From the NCBI GenBank assembly GCA_002682825.1, contig NOKP01000007.1, forward strand, positions 1,736,001 to 1,800,000: a DNA stretch of 64,000 nt, read 5' to 3'. The translations under genes and the position numbers were made by a program. The notes beneath the pieces were generated by a model. The model was not told the origin of the DNA and searched no databases. It saw only the letters and a list, made by a program, of their open reading frames with translations. Of the stretch, positions 46,731 to 57,523 are shown one piece after another; position 1 is the first letter of the stretch; the number at the start of each line of letters is the position of its first letter. The DNA comes from Neonectria sp. B-13. Its lineage: Eukaryota; Ascomycota; Sordariomycetes; Hypocreales; Nectriaceae.

Positions 46731-48555
46731 CTACTTGATCAAATAGTAAGCTAGGTCTTCCCCTCTCTCGTCGCGGGCAGTCAGACCGTTACCCATGAAC
46801 CTAAATCTGTTGCGTGACCAATGGTCAAAGTGGAAGTCTTCAGTCCTGAAGCTCTCTAGAATCTCTTTGAGATGCAGGATGCTCCCGGCATACATAGCCG
46901 TGACCTGGCCCTGTATCTTGTTTTTCTTGTACCAAGACCGGCAACCACTGGCCCAGACAGTTCGAGTCAAGACCTCCTGAGAATAAGTGTTGTAGTCGGC
47001 GGTTGCGCCCTCATCGACGGTGATGGACCTGGAACGGGCTTTGTGTTAGCACTCTCTGCTGATCTAGACGTCAGGTAGATATAGAAACTTACTTGATATC
47101 TTCCGTCGCGATTTTTCTGCACCAGCGAAAGATGTAGTCTGATACCCACTCTATAACCGCCATGAGGCTGCCATGGCCGATCGGGCAATTTGGCCCATTA
47201 AAAATGAAGTAGTTAGGCATGTTGGGGGCACAGATACTAAAGTATGCTGCCGGGTTGTCCCGCCACTGGTCCTCGAGGCGAATTCCGTCTTTGCCGACGA
47301 TCTCCCAGAACGGCAGAAAGCTCACATCGAACCCCGTGGCACAAACAATGATGTCAAAGTCCTCGATGCCTGTCGACGTCTCAATGCCGGTCTCCGTGAC
47401 TCCCTTAATGGCGCCGAATTCCATGACCACGTTAGGCGCTTGCAGAGCCTCGAGGTAGCCGTCGCCAGGAGTCAGACGCCGACAGCCGACCTTCCACTCG
47501 GGGATGAGCTTGGCGCACAGCTCAGGGTCATTGTTCAGGCGTGACTGCATTGTTGCCCTGAGTGCCTTTTCCGCTCCCAGCTGCTCTGGGGTGCCGACAA
47601 TGCAGCTGTGGAAGACCTGGTTGATGTGATGTTCGATGAGCCTTCTCAGCTCAAGCAGCTTCTCTGGGTTCTCCCTGAGTTCTCTCTTTTGGTCTTCTGT
47701 GTACAGGAAGTTCTTCCCATCCGGCGTCACTGCTGACGCGAAATTGGCAGAAATCCAAGTTGGCGATCTGATATAGTTGACAATTCTCGCAGCTTTCGGC
47801 TGCATCTTGGGCAAGGTCTGTATCGCTGAAGATCCATTGCCGATAATGGCCACGCGCTTGTCCGTCCAGTCAACCGTTGGGTCCCATGCGGCGGTGTGCA
47901 ACTTCGTTCCCGTGAAGGAATCCAGGCCTTGAATGTCAGGCCAGCGCCACTTATTCAAGATGCCAGACCCATTGATGAGCACGTCGGCCTCATCTCGAAT
48001 AATGGTGCCGTTTTGTTCGATCTCGAGCTTCCACTTGCCTTTAACGTCGTCCCAGATGCTGGAGACAACCTTGCTGTTGAGCTGGACGCGCTCATCCAGG
48101 TTGTATTTCTCCGTTGTCCTCTTGATGTAGTCCCAAATCTCAGGACCGGAGGCATAGAAAGAGCTCCAGTCAGGGTTTGGTTCGAATGTGAAGGTATAAA
48201 TGTGAGCCGGGACCTTATTCTCATGTCAGCAACTAGGTCGTGATGTTATCATGCCTCTACTTACATCACAGGCCACTCCAGGATACCTGTTTTCAAACCA
48301 TGTCCCACCAACATCGGAGTTCTTTTCGTAGATAGTCAGGTCGATGAGACTATCTGCCGCCATCTCATGCTTCCACTTATACGCCATCATAAGTCCAGAG
48401 TAGCCAGCACCGACGCAAACGACGCGGAGCTTTCGTCGGGAATGGAGAGGCTGTTCCATGAAGGGGATCCAGTTGGAGGGCTTGGGTGCCACTGCTGGCT
48501 TCTCGACACCATTGTTCGAGTTGTCAAAGACGGTCTGCGGAATGACGGAGCCCAT
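46731..48555 (-). CDS. Baeyer-Villiger-type flavin monooxygenase
   Basis: FAD/NADPH enzyme that inserts oxygen next to a ketone to give an ester or lactone in characterised relatives. Minus-strand exons 48555-48265, 48213-47093 and 47028-46731 give 569 residues. The FAD Rossmann motif is VGAGYSGLMMA (about 47-57), followed by YEKNSDVGGTWFENRYPGVACD. The Baeyer-Villiger fingerprint appears as FTGTKLHTAAWD, and the NADPH Rossmann motif as IIGNGSSAIQ. A conserved CATGFD follows near the C-terminal third. Introns of 51 and 64 bp keep frame. It is divergent from the esterase at about 49497, and an esterase is the natural next enzyme to hydrolyse its product. The ketone substrate is unknown. Confidence 0.9.
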
Positions 48556-49496
48556 TGTTGAGGTATTGTGTTCGAAGAGAAGTTGGAGATGTTGATCAAG
48601 TCTTGTTTCTCAATTTGCGATGAATGTTTAGTGCTTCTGCTCAAGACTCGAGTTCAAATGGATATTTTTATTATTTAATAGTTTTCCAGGTCTCTTGATT
48701 CAACCAAATATTCCTTCATCGGGTACCAGCGTGTCCGGAATCTCGCTCTACGCATCGGATCGAGTTTACAAACATCACTCGGAAGCCTTGGATTTCATTA
48801 TCTTCCGAAACATCATAATGAGGCTAAAGTCGAAGTGAAAGCTAATAAAGAGGGTATAGAGCGCTTGCCGAGGCTTGTAGATATGGGTTAATGGCCGGGT
48901 CGAACACTACAAGGTTGCGGTAACGAGTTTGCAACAGCCGGGGACCAAGTGTCCGAAAGGAGCTTCGGATAAAGAACAAGGGCAAGGGCCCTCAGCTACC
49001 TAAATTACTTTTCCGCTAGCCTCTAATGGCAAGCTTGTTGGCGCTGGTGCAATAGCGTGTCCTTGAAGAGACGTCCAGTCAGGCTTGGACGAGAACAGTA
49101 TAGACCGACGCAAGCCTGCATCGGGTGATTGCTAGCCTGTATCGGAAGACTGCATGCCTGCATCGGAAGAGGGCTCTAACATTTGCATCCAAAAAGCTAC
49201 CCAGGTTATCGGGGCTAACACTAACTCCATCTTAGAATGCACGAGGTATCGGACCAAGTGATACTTTCCCCTGGGCGGTACAAGGCCCCTATAGAGAAAA
49301 ACCAAAAGTTTATTGAGTTCCCTGGAAGTCGAATGTTGCTATTTAAAACGTCAATTTCCTTGAAGACAGTAATTCTTCAATAAGAAAATACAATTCTTTT
49401 ATGAGTCCTCTTCACATGAACAAGCCCACCACCCTTACATCCAGTTCTCTAAGCAAATTCACTTTTCGCGTGCAACAACATGATTCTATCCCCGTC
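48556..49496. other. Divergent promoter between monooxygenase and esterase
   Basis: 941 bp shared by two genes transcribed away from each other. It contains the 21-bp-phased repeats described separately, plus another GCATCGG at 48752-48758. No ORF is supported. Confidence 0.5.
49114..49166 (+). promoter_or_regulatory. Three direct repeats GCCTGYATCGG, 21-bp period
   Basis: GCCTGCATCGG, GCCTGTATCGG and GCCTGCATCGG start at 49114, 49135 and 49156, exactly 21 bp apart, that is two turns of B-DNA. Each ends in CGG, the usual half-site of Zn2Cys6 regulators, and such a gene lies at 50923-53085. I infer an operator for the monooxygenase/esterase pair. Confidence 0.6.
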
Positions 49497-50557
49497 ATGG
49501 CTCAAGGTGAACACTCGTCCCGATCTATTGACCCGCTTCACTGGCTGATCTGGCGAAGTTCGAGGAAGAGTACGGCCAACGGCCGGTGTTCAAGGGCACC
49601 GTAGAGGAAATGAATGCCCAGTTCGTCGCGCTGGGCAGAAGCCTGGGACCACTGTACCCGCCGCCGTCTGACAGAGTTGCCGTAGAGGAAGGCGACTACA
49701 AGGGCACAGCATATCGCATCTACACCCCACACGCCGTGGAGGGCGTTGAGAACGAGAAACTTCCCGTTGGCGTGTACTTCCATGGCGGCGGTTTTGTACT
49801 CGGCAACTTAGACTCGGATGACTTCTTCTGCCGGGAGATCGCGGTGAATGCCAACGTCATTATCGTCGCCGTTAACTATAGACTTGCGCCAGCTCACAAA
49901 GCGCCGGCCCAGCTGGAAGACGCCGTGAAGATGGTTGAGTGGGTGAGTTCTTCCGGGCAACATTCGCGGCCGTTAGAGACAACCGGCTAAAACGGAACGC
50001 TCTTTTGGCAGGTCTATCTTGATGCCGCCAACGACCACGCAAACCGGACAAAGTTGTTCACCATTGGCACATCGGCCGGCGGCGCACTCGCACTTGGTGT
50101 TGCCCGCAAAGTTGGGCTCAGTCAATCGATAATACCCGATGATGCTGTTAAAGGCGTCGTTGCATTTGACCCCGTCATCTTTCACCCGGCAAACTGGCAG
50201 GGTGTGCGGCCGACACAACTGCCCGTCAACACGCCCATCATCGATCAAGAATCCCTACTTCAGTACTTTGAACTTGGTGGTGTACAGCAAGACAATCTGG
50301 ATTACTTCGTCGGGTTGGACCCTGAAAGTCACGCTCGCTTTCCCCCAGCGTATATTGTCACTTCTGGGGTGGACCCTCTGAGGCATGATGGACAGGTCCT
50401 CGCGGAATCAATGACACATCACAGGGTACAAGTTAAAAGGGATCATTACGACTCGTTGCCACATTGCTTCTGGATTGTTCCTACGCTTCCGGAGTCTGCA
50501 GAGTTCGCTTTGAATGCGTTTGAGGGCATCAAATGGGTTCTGGACACGATGCATTAG
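49497..50557 (+). CDS. HSL-type alpha/beta-hydrolase esterase with apparent 5' frameshift
   Basis: Carboxylester/lactone hydrolase of the hormone-sensitive-lipase family. The main frame has YFHGGGFVLG (oxyanion hole), the nucleophile elbow GTSAGG, the acid in GVDPLRHDG and the His in SLPHCFW. It runs 49532-49942 and 50012-50557 across a 69-bp intron. The only good ATG (49497, MAQGEHSSRSIDP) is one frame off: after SIDP the reading should move to ASLADLAKFEEEYGQRP, which needs one extra base near 49531-49535. No AG allows a clean intron there. Without that base, translation ends after 35 codons. It is divergent from the Baeyer-Villiger-type monooxygenase, whose ester product it could cleave. 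Confidence 0.82.
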
Positions 50558-50922
50558 TTCTAGCAAGATTGAAAACCTCTTCGTCATTTCCATTCAGCTC
50601 GTCCCAGAGCCTCATGACCACAACCCGCGAGTAAAATGTGCCAAGTTCATCTGTACCGTCCGCGTGCGTACAAAAGACAATCTGCTATAGTCTTCCTCAC
50701 AATGTTAGTTCACCGTACAGTTGCACCATACATCCGCAAATGCCGACTGCGGCTTCTCAGTTCCGCAAGGGAAACCTTACTGTATGCTTTGGAAAACCAC
50801 ACTGAAGTCAGCGTTGTGTCTTACTGTCAGATTGTGTATTGTTGGACAAATATCGACGCCGAGCTCTGAGACATCATCTTCCAGTAGTCTAGAGTCTGTT
50901 CCTAGCCAGAATCGTGCCGATA

Positions 50923-53085
50923 TCAAGACCAGTTGCCTTGCTGTTGGAGGATATCCATGACTGACTGATCGACTAGCATGTCCGCAACCTGGAGCGGGCA
51001 AGTATAGGGGACAGAAGTTGAAGGAGGCTCATTGTCCAGCCACTCAAATGCAAGCGTCGTGGGTGATAGAGGTAGAGCCAAGTCTGCCATGGTCGCGAAA
51101 TCAGGCATCATGTCTTCAACGCCGAAATTGATGTATTCTCGGGGTCCAGGGCAAGCGGGGCTTGTCGAATCGCAATGGTCACTGTTGCAGGCCTCCTCGG
51201 CATTTGGCTCGGGCGCAGAACAGTCTTTGGGGTGAACAGGTGAGTTCGGGGCTCCTCCGCCAAATGCTACCTCATTAAAAAGAGGTTGCATCTGGGTGTT
51301 GATATTGTTGTGCACTATGCCGAACAAACCCTCGATAAGTACGCTCTGGCGTTCCATCTTCCGTTTAAACCTCCGTTCAAGATAAACATTACATGCAGCT
51401 TGGAGGTTTTCAACAGCAGCCAGATTCCGCTTGGAGCTTGCATCCCAATCGCTGAACATGAGAAGCAACCTTCGTGCCCTGGTAAGGCTCTTGCCAATAG
51501 GGAACATGGAGTCCATGTCACCAAGTTGGGCCACTCCCAGAACCAAGGAAGCAACGAAAAGGGAGTTGACCACAAACGGAAGCCGCTTTGGAATCTCGTC
51601 ACTTGACCTCAGAGCTCTTAGGAGGTCCACAGTGCGTATGGCTGAATCAACACAGGCGTGGCTAGCGATGCGGTCTAGCGAAGTTTCGATATTGGCATCT
51701 TCGTCGGGAGTGCTGTTAGACGTAGTCTCGGAAACACGTTTCGACACGCTCTTGACCAGAAATGGCCGCGCCACCAGCATTATCGCCCAGTAATATGCTT
51801 CTTTGACATGATAGAGGCCGATGTTGGGCGCTTTTTTGCCCGCTCCGGTGTCAATAAACTCGGTAGATTTGGTATTATCGGCGGCCAGCCCCGTGGAAAA
51901 TCTCTTGGTCCATTGCCTTTGGTGTTCAGTTATCCGCTCCAAGGCATATTTCGATGTGGCGCGTCTTGAGTATACGTCGGTTAGAATTGTTTCAAAAATG
52001 AAGCATAGGTCGTTGGAAGCCGAGTAGTCGGCCTCGGCGGCGGTGTCGCGGGTCTCGTACGTCGACGGAGGGTGGCCCAAGGACGCGCTCATGAAGAGGT
52101 CCAGCACTCGCAAGACCTTCCAGAGACGCTCACGCGCATCGTATTGTGAGGAGCCATACAAGGCATTTACATCCCTGCGGTTGATGCCCAAGGCATAGCC
52201 GGCGCGGACGGCTGTGCCAAGATACATGAAGGCTGCCTCTCCTCGTGAAGCTCCCAGCAGATACATAGTTACAAGTGCATGGGCCTGGGCCGTGCAAACA
52301 TCCGGGGTTTCCATATTCTGAGAAACAGCGCAGAATCGACCGTAGTTGAAGTATCTCTCAGCAATTTCATCTCGATTCTCAGGACACGCCTGGCTGCCGA
52401 TGGCGAAGATGAGAAAAAAGATGGTCGTCATAGCGTGCTGCTTGTGCTCGTCCATCTCAGCGCGTAGCCATTGTGAAAGACTGCTGCGCAGCTCCTGCTC
52501 ATCAAAGAGAACTGCAACGATGTTTATGGCTTGAAAGAACCATCGAAGGAAATACAAGGCGTCAGATGGTTCAGGTTTCGGGGGCGGTTGTGTTGCAACG
52601 CCAGGAGCCCAGGATGGTTGCCCTGGAGCCTGTGTCGCTGCCAACATATCTTCGGTATCGTCGGCAATTATGCCTGGCCCCAAGGAATCGCGTACCAGAT
52701 GTCGTGCGATCTGTAGGAAAGATTTGTTGGCGGAATCATTGATGGTTATGGCACTCGCTCGACCAGTCGACTTCGGTCGTAATGGAGGCTGCGTAGAGGC
52801 GTTCTGTAGGGCATGATGCGACGTGGAGGTATCAGTTCCTTGTAATCGAACTGATTGATGATCGATACCGAGCTCACTATGGGTGTTAAGTTCGGAGTCA
52901 CCGCATGGCAGGGAGGAGTTGAGAGTCCGTGGCGACGGCATGAAGCTGCATTGGTTGGCGACTCCACGGATACTGCAGCGTCCGCAGGGCAGTTGACCAT
53001 CGCAACGCTCCTTGCGGCGCTTACAATGGTCACAGGCTCGGGCGCACCGACGGCGTTCCCAGTGCTTGACTCTCCGGTGAGGCAT
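50923..53085 (-). CDS. Zn2Cys6 transcription factor next to the monooxygenase/esterase pair
   Basis: Single-exon regulator of 720 residues starting at a true ATG. The zinc cluster CDHCKRRKERCDGQLPCGRCSIRGVANQC sits at about residues 18-46, preceded by an Arg-rich stretch. The fungal regulatory domain (PF04082-like) starts near DALYFLRWFFQAINIVAVLF and includes ARERLWKVLRVLDLFMSASLGHPPS. The C-terminal 100 residues are acidic and Pro/Ser-rich, like an activation region. The gene faces the esterase tail to tail. Its position and the CGG-ended repeats between the two enzyme genes suggest it is their pathway-specific activator. That link is inference. Confidence 0.92.
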   Translation of the reverse strand: MPHRRVKHWERRRCARACDHCKRRKERCDGQLPCGRCSIRGVANQCSFMPSPRTLNSSLPCGDSELNTHSELGIDHQSVRLQGTDTSTSHHALQNASTQPPLRPKSTGRASAITINDSANKSFLQIARHLVRDSLGPGIIADDTEDMLAATQAPGQPSWAPGVATQPPPKPEPSDALYFLRWFFQAINIVAVLFDEQELRSSLSQWLRAEMDEHKQHAMTTIFFLIFAIGSQACPENRDEIAERYFNYGRFCAVSQNMETPDVCTAQAHALVTMYLLGASRGEAAFMYLGTAVRAGYALGINRRDVNALYGSSQYDARERLWKVLRVLDLFMSASLGHPPSTYETRDTAAEADYSASNDLCFIFETILTDVYSRRATSKYALERITEHQRQWTKRFSTGLAADNTKSTEFIDTGAGKKAPNIGLYHVKEAYYWAIMLVARPFLVKSVSKRVSETTSNSTPDEDANIETSLDRIASHACVDSAIRTVDLLRALRSSDEIPKRLPFVVNSLFVASLVLGVAQLGDMDSMFPIGKSLTRARRLLLMFSDWDASSKRNLAAVENLQAACNVYLERRFKRKMERQSVLIEGLFGIVHNNINTQMQPLFNEVAFGGGAPNSPVHPKDCSAPEPNAEEACNSDHCDSTSPACPGPREYINFGVEDMMPDFATMADLALPLSPTTLAFEWLDNEPPSTSVPYTCPLQVADMLVDQSVMDILQQQGNWS

Positions 53086-55012
53086 ACTTCCAGGTTCCGA
53101 TATGTAAAATCAGTTTGTGTTGTAGATGCATGAATGAACAAGGTGGACGTGGAAAATCCGGGGTTGGAGGCGTTTTGCGGGGTCATCGGCAGACGTTCCT
53201 CCGGGGACTCCATCAGGTACTCCACACGCGTTCCCACTCTTCTTTGCTTAAAGACATTAACCTCAAAATACGATTAGGTACCTAATTAGTCTGGTTGTAT
53301 TAACGCCGGCGAGGTCGGATTCCATTGGAGCTTATGGAGTGTGAGTAGCCTTAATAGACGAATGTCCATTGGCCTACGACTAAGTAGTTCCACTTGGAAC
53401 ATGGGATCAGTCAAAGGAACCATGAAATAACACCGCCCTCGTCAACTTGGCCCAAGCCGGAGCTACCGAGGGCCTCAACCATATTACTCAAGCAGAGATT
53501 CAGCCCTCAGTAGTAATCGACTAGCTCTTTAGCATTGTTCCATGAGACTGACAAGAGCAACAAGAGGAGACCAAGGGACGGAGAGGAAAATGCAGACATC
53601 CATCCGTACAGTCAAAATGTAGGCAAATGGCAAGACAGAGGGGCTAATTTCAGGGCTTAGTGCTTATTACATCTTGAGCAAATGGTAGAAGACTCGGTAC
53701 TCTCTCCCACTATGACATTTCATTACAGTCGGCTGTGATGAATTGAATCAGTTGTATGCCCTCTCTCTTCGAGGATACCCTAAAGGCATTCCACTCAAGT
53801 AGTGATCTAAGCTAAAATCGCTCGCTGTACTTGCTTTCGGATCCCTGACTATGTATGGGTTTCGTCATTAGCCCTGGTGACAATTGAATTCCCTTAACAG
53901 AAATTCTGACGCTAGCAGGACATGGGGCTGCTGATGATTAAATTGAGATGGTGGTGACAATTAGCAGGATCTCAATCGGTAGACATTTTCACGGCCTACA
54001 GATGCGCACGCGCCCTCAACGCGGCCGCCGACCCTGGCTCGGGGCCCAGACCCCGATATAATATCAGGCTCGGCATTATGACATAAACAGCCCTATGAGC
54101 CGGCTGGAGGGTCGCCCCGACCTAGAAACAATCCCTGGCAAACCCAGGTCCAATGCATGTAAAGTTTGCCCGACAGGGAAAACTCTATTTGGCTGCTGCA
54201 GCAGAATTAATTACAACGTGAATCTAACTGAGATAGTTTCGCATGTCCCTAAGTCGGTCCAGCTCCCCGCAACCATGGGGCGGCGCTGCCTGGCCCATAA
54301 AGCTCTCTTACCCCTATCCTCCTTCGCTGCTCGCAACTCGGCCCCTGGCTGCTTTCAGCCATACGACACCAATATTCACCGGAAGGACCGGAATCGGTAT
54401 GCCGGAAGCCGTGATGTATCCGGATTCTCAGAGGACCTTGATGAGTGATACAAAAGTTGCATGAATGAGGACCCCGTCGCGGGAGGAGAAAAGTCGGTCC
54501 AGGTCCAGGCCATGGCATCATGCAACTCTACCAGAGATAAATACCACGGATTTGTAAAGGTTAGAACAAGCCTGGTCCTGGTGGATTGCTGCGTACGTAC
54601 GGATACTCTCGACCACATTCTCGTAGCTCGACGCCAAAGACGGCTTAGTCTCGTTCTGACCTTGTAGGTGGGAATCGACTCACACGACTTGCGTAGTAGT
54701 AGTACTCTGTACTTCGCCGCCAGCTCGAACGCCACCGTGGTGTCCTGCCCATCGTGGCTGTCCCCTGAGTCGTTGCTATTTGTTAAACTGCGGGGGGGAA
54801 TTTCGCCGACAGAGGAATCGGGGTCTCTAGTAAGAGTCAAGTACAGTTCTGATTGTGAGAGTTCTATCCCGTGGTACCTGTCTAATAGTGGGCAGGCCAT
54901 GTTTCGTTCAAGACTTATAAAGTCGCCGTGAGGTTCGAAGCAGTCATCTGAGTACGTACTGTATACGAGACCCGCAGCTTCTGCTTTTGCCGACTGAAAA
55001 TCCTCGATCACT
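53086..55012. other. Long intergenic region, no supported gene
   Basis: 1.9 kb upstream of the regulator. Most ORFs are short. A 238-codon minus-strand ORF at 54376-55092 lacks any domain and overlaps the first exon of the dehydrogenase on the other strand, so I do not accept it. Confidence 0.45.
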
Positions 55013-56018
55013 ATGAAGTTTAGTATCCCAGATCTGACCGGAAAGGTATTCTTGGTCACAGGAGGTCTGTCATCACCCTGATCCATATTCACAACAAGAG
55101 GGACAAGAAGTCGTCCTTGACGGACATGAGTCGAGCTGCCTCATTTTCCAAAGCTAAAATCTGTTTCATGCAGGAACGGCAGGAATTGGAAAAGAAACAC
55201 TGCTCGCACTCGCCAGACACAACCCGGCTTAGCTATACTTCACCGGCCGTAATGCCCAAGCTGCCACGAACCTCGTCACGGAACTCAACCACATGTCTCC
55301 ATCGGTCAAGATTAAGTTTCTTAAATGCGACCTTGCCGACCACGAATCCATCGTGAATGCCGTCAGGACAAACTTTACGTCCGACCGTCTCGACATCCTC
55401 ATCGCAAACGCAGGCGTGTGTGCTGTTCCTCCAGCTAGGACCAGGGACGGACACGAGGTACAGTTCGGTACCAACCATTTTGGACACTCCGTCCTCTTCA
55501 AACTTCTCCTACCGACAATGTTGCGCACCACAGAGCTTCCGGGCGCCGATGTTCGGCTCGTCATCGTCGCCAGCTCCCTCTATTCCCAGGCGCCGCGCGG
55601 GGGAATATTGTTCGAGGGCCTCAGTACGACACAGGAGAACCTAAACACGTGGACGCGCTACGGGCAGAGCAAGCTGGCGAATGTACTGTACGCGGCCGAG
55701 GTGGCGAGGCGGTACCCCAAAATCACAACTGTGTCACTCCACCCCGGGATTGTGGGAACAGGCTTGGTTGAGGGCCTCGGCCTGGTCTCGAAGGCTCTGG
55801 TCTATCTAGGCGCTGGATTCAGACTGAAGAGTCCAGAGGAGGGAGCCAGGAATGGACTGTGGGCAGCTACGACGGCGCTGAACAACGTAAGATCCGGGAC
55901 ATATTACGAGCGGGTTGGGAAGGAAGCTAAGCTCGGTTCTACCGCCAGAGACGGGGACTTGGCTAAGAGACTGTGGGACTGGACAGAGGGGCAGCTTGAG
56001 GCTCTCGAAATTCAGTAA
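55013..56018 (+). pseudogene. Short-chain dehydrogenase (retinol-dehydrogenase-like), in-frame stop
   Basis: Exon 1 (55013-55064, MKFSIPDLTGKVFLVTGG) joins exon 2 (55174-56018) over a 109-bp intron, restoring the Rossmann motif VTGGTAGIGKE. The frame then reads LALARHNPA, a TAG at 55230-55232, and LYFTGRNAQAATNL. After the stop it is open to the end, with LIANAGVC, NHFGHSVLF, IVASSLYS and the catalytic YGQSKLANVL, and a C-terminus EGQLEALEIQ. TAG fits one C-to-T change from CAG. Starting later (55293) would lose the cofactor loop. I call it a pseudogene with one lesion, or an allele/assembly error. Confidence 0.72.
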
Positions 56019-56030
56019 TGGATGCACGCC

Positions 56031-56448
56031 ATGCACAAGGGACCACATGCTACTCAGCCAGTGATTCTGAATACCGTCAATCCAGGTCTGTGTCATTCGG
56101 AGCTCGACAAGGATGTTGAGGTGTAGCTAGATTACACCCTCACTCTTCCATCAGAGCAGCAATAAGTACAGGATTGACATCGTTTCTAAACTCCAGGGCG
56201 TGGCTGGCACCATTCTCACGGTCGCGAAGGTACTGATGGCATGAACAACGGAGGTGGGAGGCCGTACGCTCGTTCATAGTGTGGCTGCTAGAGAAGAGTC
56301 TTGTGGACAGTAGATGAGTGGGTGCAGAGTTAAGGAGCTAAGCGCGTTTGTAAGGAGCAGGGAGAGAGCAGAAGTCTAAGAGTGTGTGCACAAAACGTGG
56401 ATGGGGATTCTTGAGACCATTCAGCTAGGAATTGCCAACAAGATCTAA
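56031..56448 (+). pseudogene. Duplicated 3' end of the 45-kb dehydrogenase, decayed
   Basis: Translation gives GPHATQPVILNTVNPGLC and SELDKDVE, an intron at 56121-56196, then TTEVGGRTLVHSVAAREES and an end AIL-like GILETIQLGIANKI. This matches the last two exons of the dehydrogenase at 45004-46122, with the intron at the same place. It carries three internal stops; comparison with the intact copy shows CGA to TGA and CAA to TAA among them. It begins only 13 bp after another dehydrogenase ends. The retained intron means DNA duplication, not retroposition. Confidence 0.8.
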
Positions 56449-56691
56449 CATCACATAGAATCATACGACTGAAAAGAATTAAGGACAATTGGGTTACAAT
56501 ATACGGTAAATCGAGGTCGAAAGTTATCCATCTATTCTTCCTCGACTTGCCATCTGCCCAAACTCTGACAAACTTATCGCCCGACAAAGCCCCTTCGGCG
56601 TGCATGAAACGAACTGCATATTTAACCCAGATCGAAAGAGTTGGTCATTGCAAGCTTCCTAGAGTCAAATCATAGGATCGGTTATTTGATA

Positions 56692-57523
56692 CTACATGTA
56701 GGCCCCCTTCCCAATATTTTGTGCTCTGGGTAGTTCAGTTACCACCGTTCTGGCAACGCCCGTCTCAATATCAAGTGCACAACCCACGATCTGGGTTTCT
56801 GCCGGTAGAAATGGCCAATTTCTTATTTCTTCTACATCCTGGCGAATGCTCTCATCAAGGCCGATACTAAATGCGTAATTAGCAGGGCACAGCTCTAGGA
56901 TGTATAACACTAACTCTCTGAAGGTCCCGAAACACTTCTCCTCGATTACAGCGGCGTGAGCAGGGGCTCTGTTGCTGAGTTTCGATCGTACTTCATTGTC
57001 AGTAGTAAATAGTGCGCCACAGTCTGGTTTTTATTAGACCGCCTTACTTGATGTGCAACTTCATTGACCACATACCGGTGTGATGTACTACTACAATGAG
57101 GCCAATAGGATTGATTGTCCCCATTACTTCAAGGCTTCGGAAGGCATCATTCGCCCGAGCGCCCGCATTGCGTATAACCAGAGCCTCTAGGTCGGCATTA
57201 GCAATAAGGATATCAAATAACGTCTTAGGACTACTTACCTCCGATTTCAAGCCCAAAGTATTGATGCGGGTCAACTCGCGCATCAGAACAGGTCACTTTA
57301 GTAGTTAACTTATAGGAACAATGAGGTATTTCGGTGACAAAACCAACAGATGCAGGTGCTTGCCGTTTTAGGTCGCACACTGACTAGGTCCTTCAACAGA
57401 GGTGGTGCATGGTGACTTTCAAGGGATCTCCTATATGAAATATTAGCCCAGTATAGGATTGATGTCATCAAGCGCAACATGCTTATTACGCTCAAAAAAC
57501 TTCTCAAGCTGGTGGTTGGCCAT
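56692..57523 (-). CDS. Beta-carbonic anhydrase-like gene, many short exons
   Basis: Interconverts CO2 and bicarbonate with a zinc ion if functional. Minus-strand exons ending at the stop are 57295-57239, 57186-57076, 57023-56915 and 56866-56692, preceded by an exon ending at 57348. Joined, they read TCILTCSDARVDPHQYFGLEIG, then EALVIRNAGARANDAFRSL, IGLIVVVHHTDCGALF and IGLDESIRQDVEEIRNWPF. The zinc ligands (Cys and Asp in CSDAR, then His and Cys in HHTDCG) are all present, the latter rebuilt across an intron. The four resolved introns are 48-52 bp and phase-consistent. The N-terminus is uncertain: MANHQLEKFFERNKHVAL at 57523 is in another frame, and I could not find a clean junction to it. 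Confidence 0.75.

Noticed and set aside
54376..55092. 238-codon minus-strand ORF
   Set aside because: It begins at a true-looking ORF start but has no domain, odd composition and lies antisense to the well-supported first exon of the dehydrogenase at 55013.
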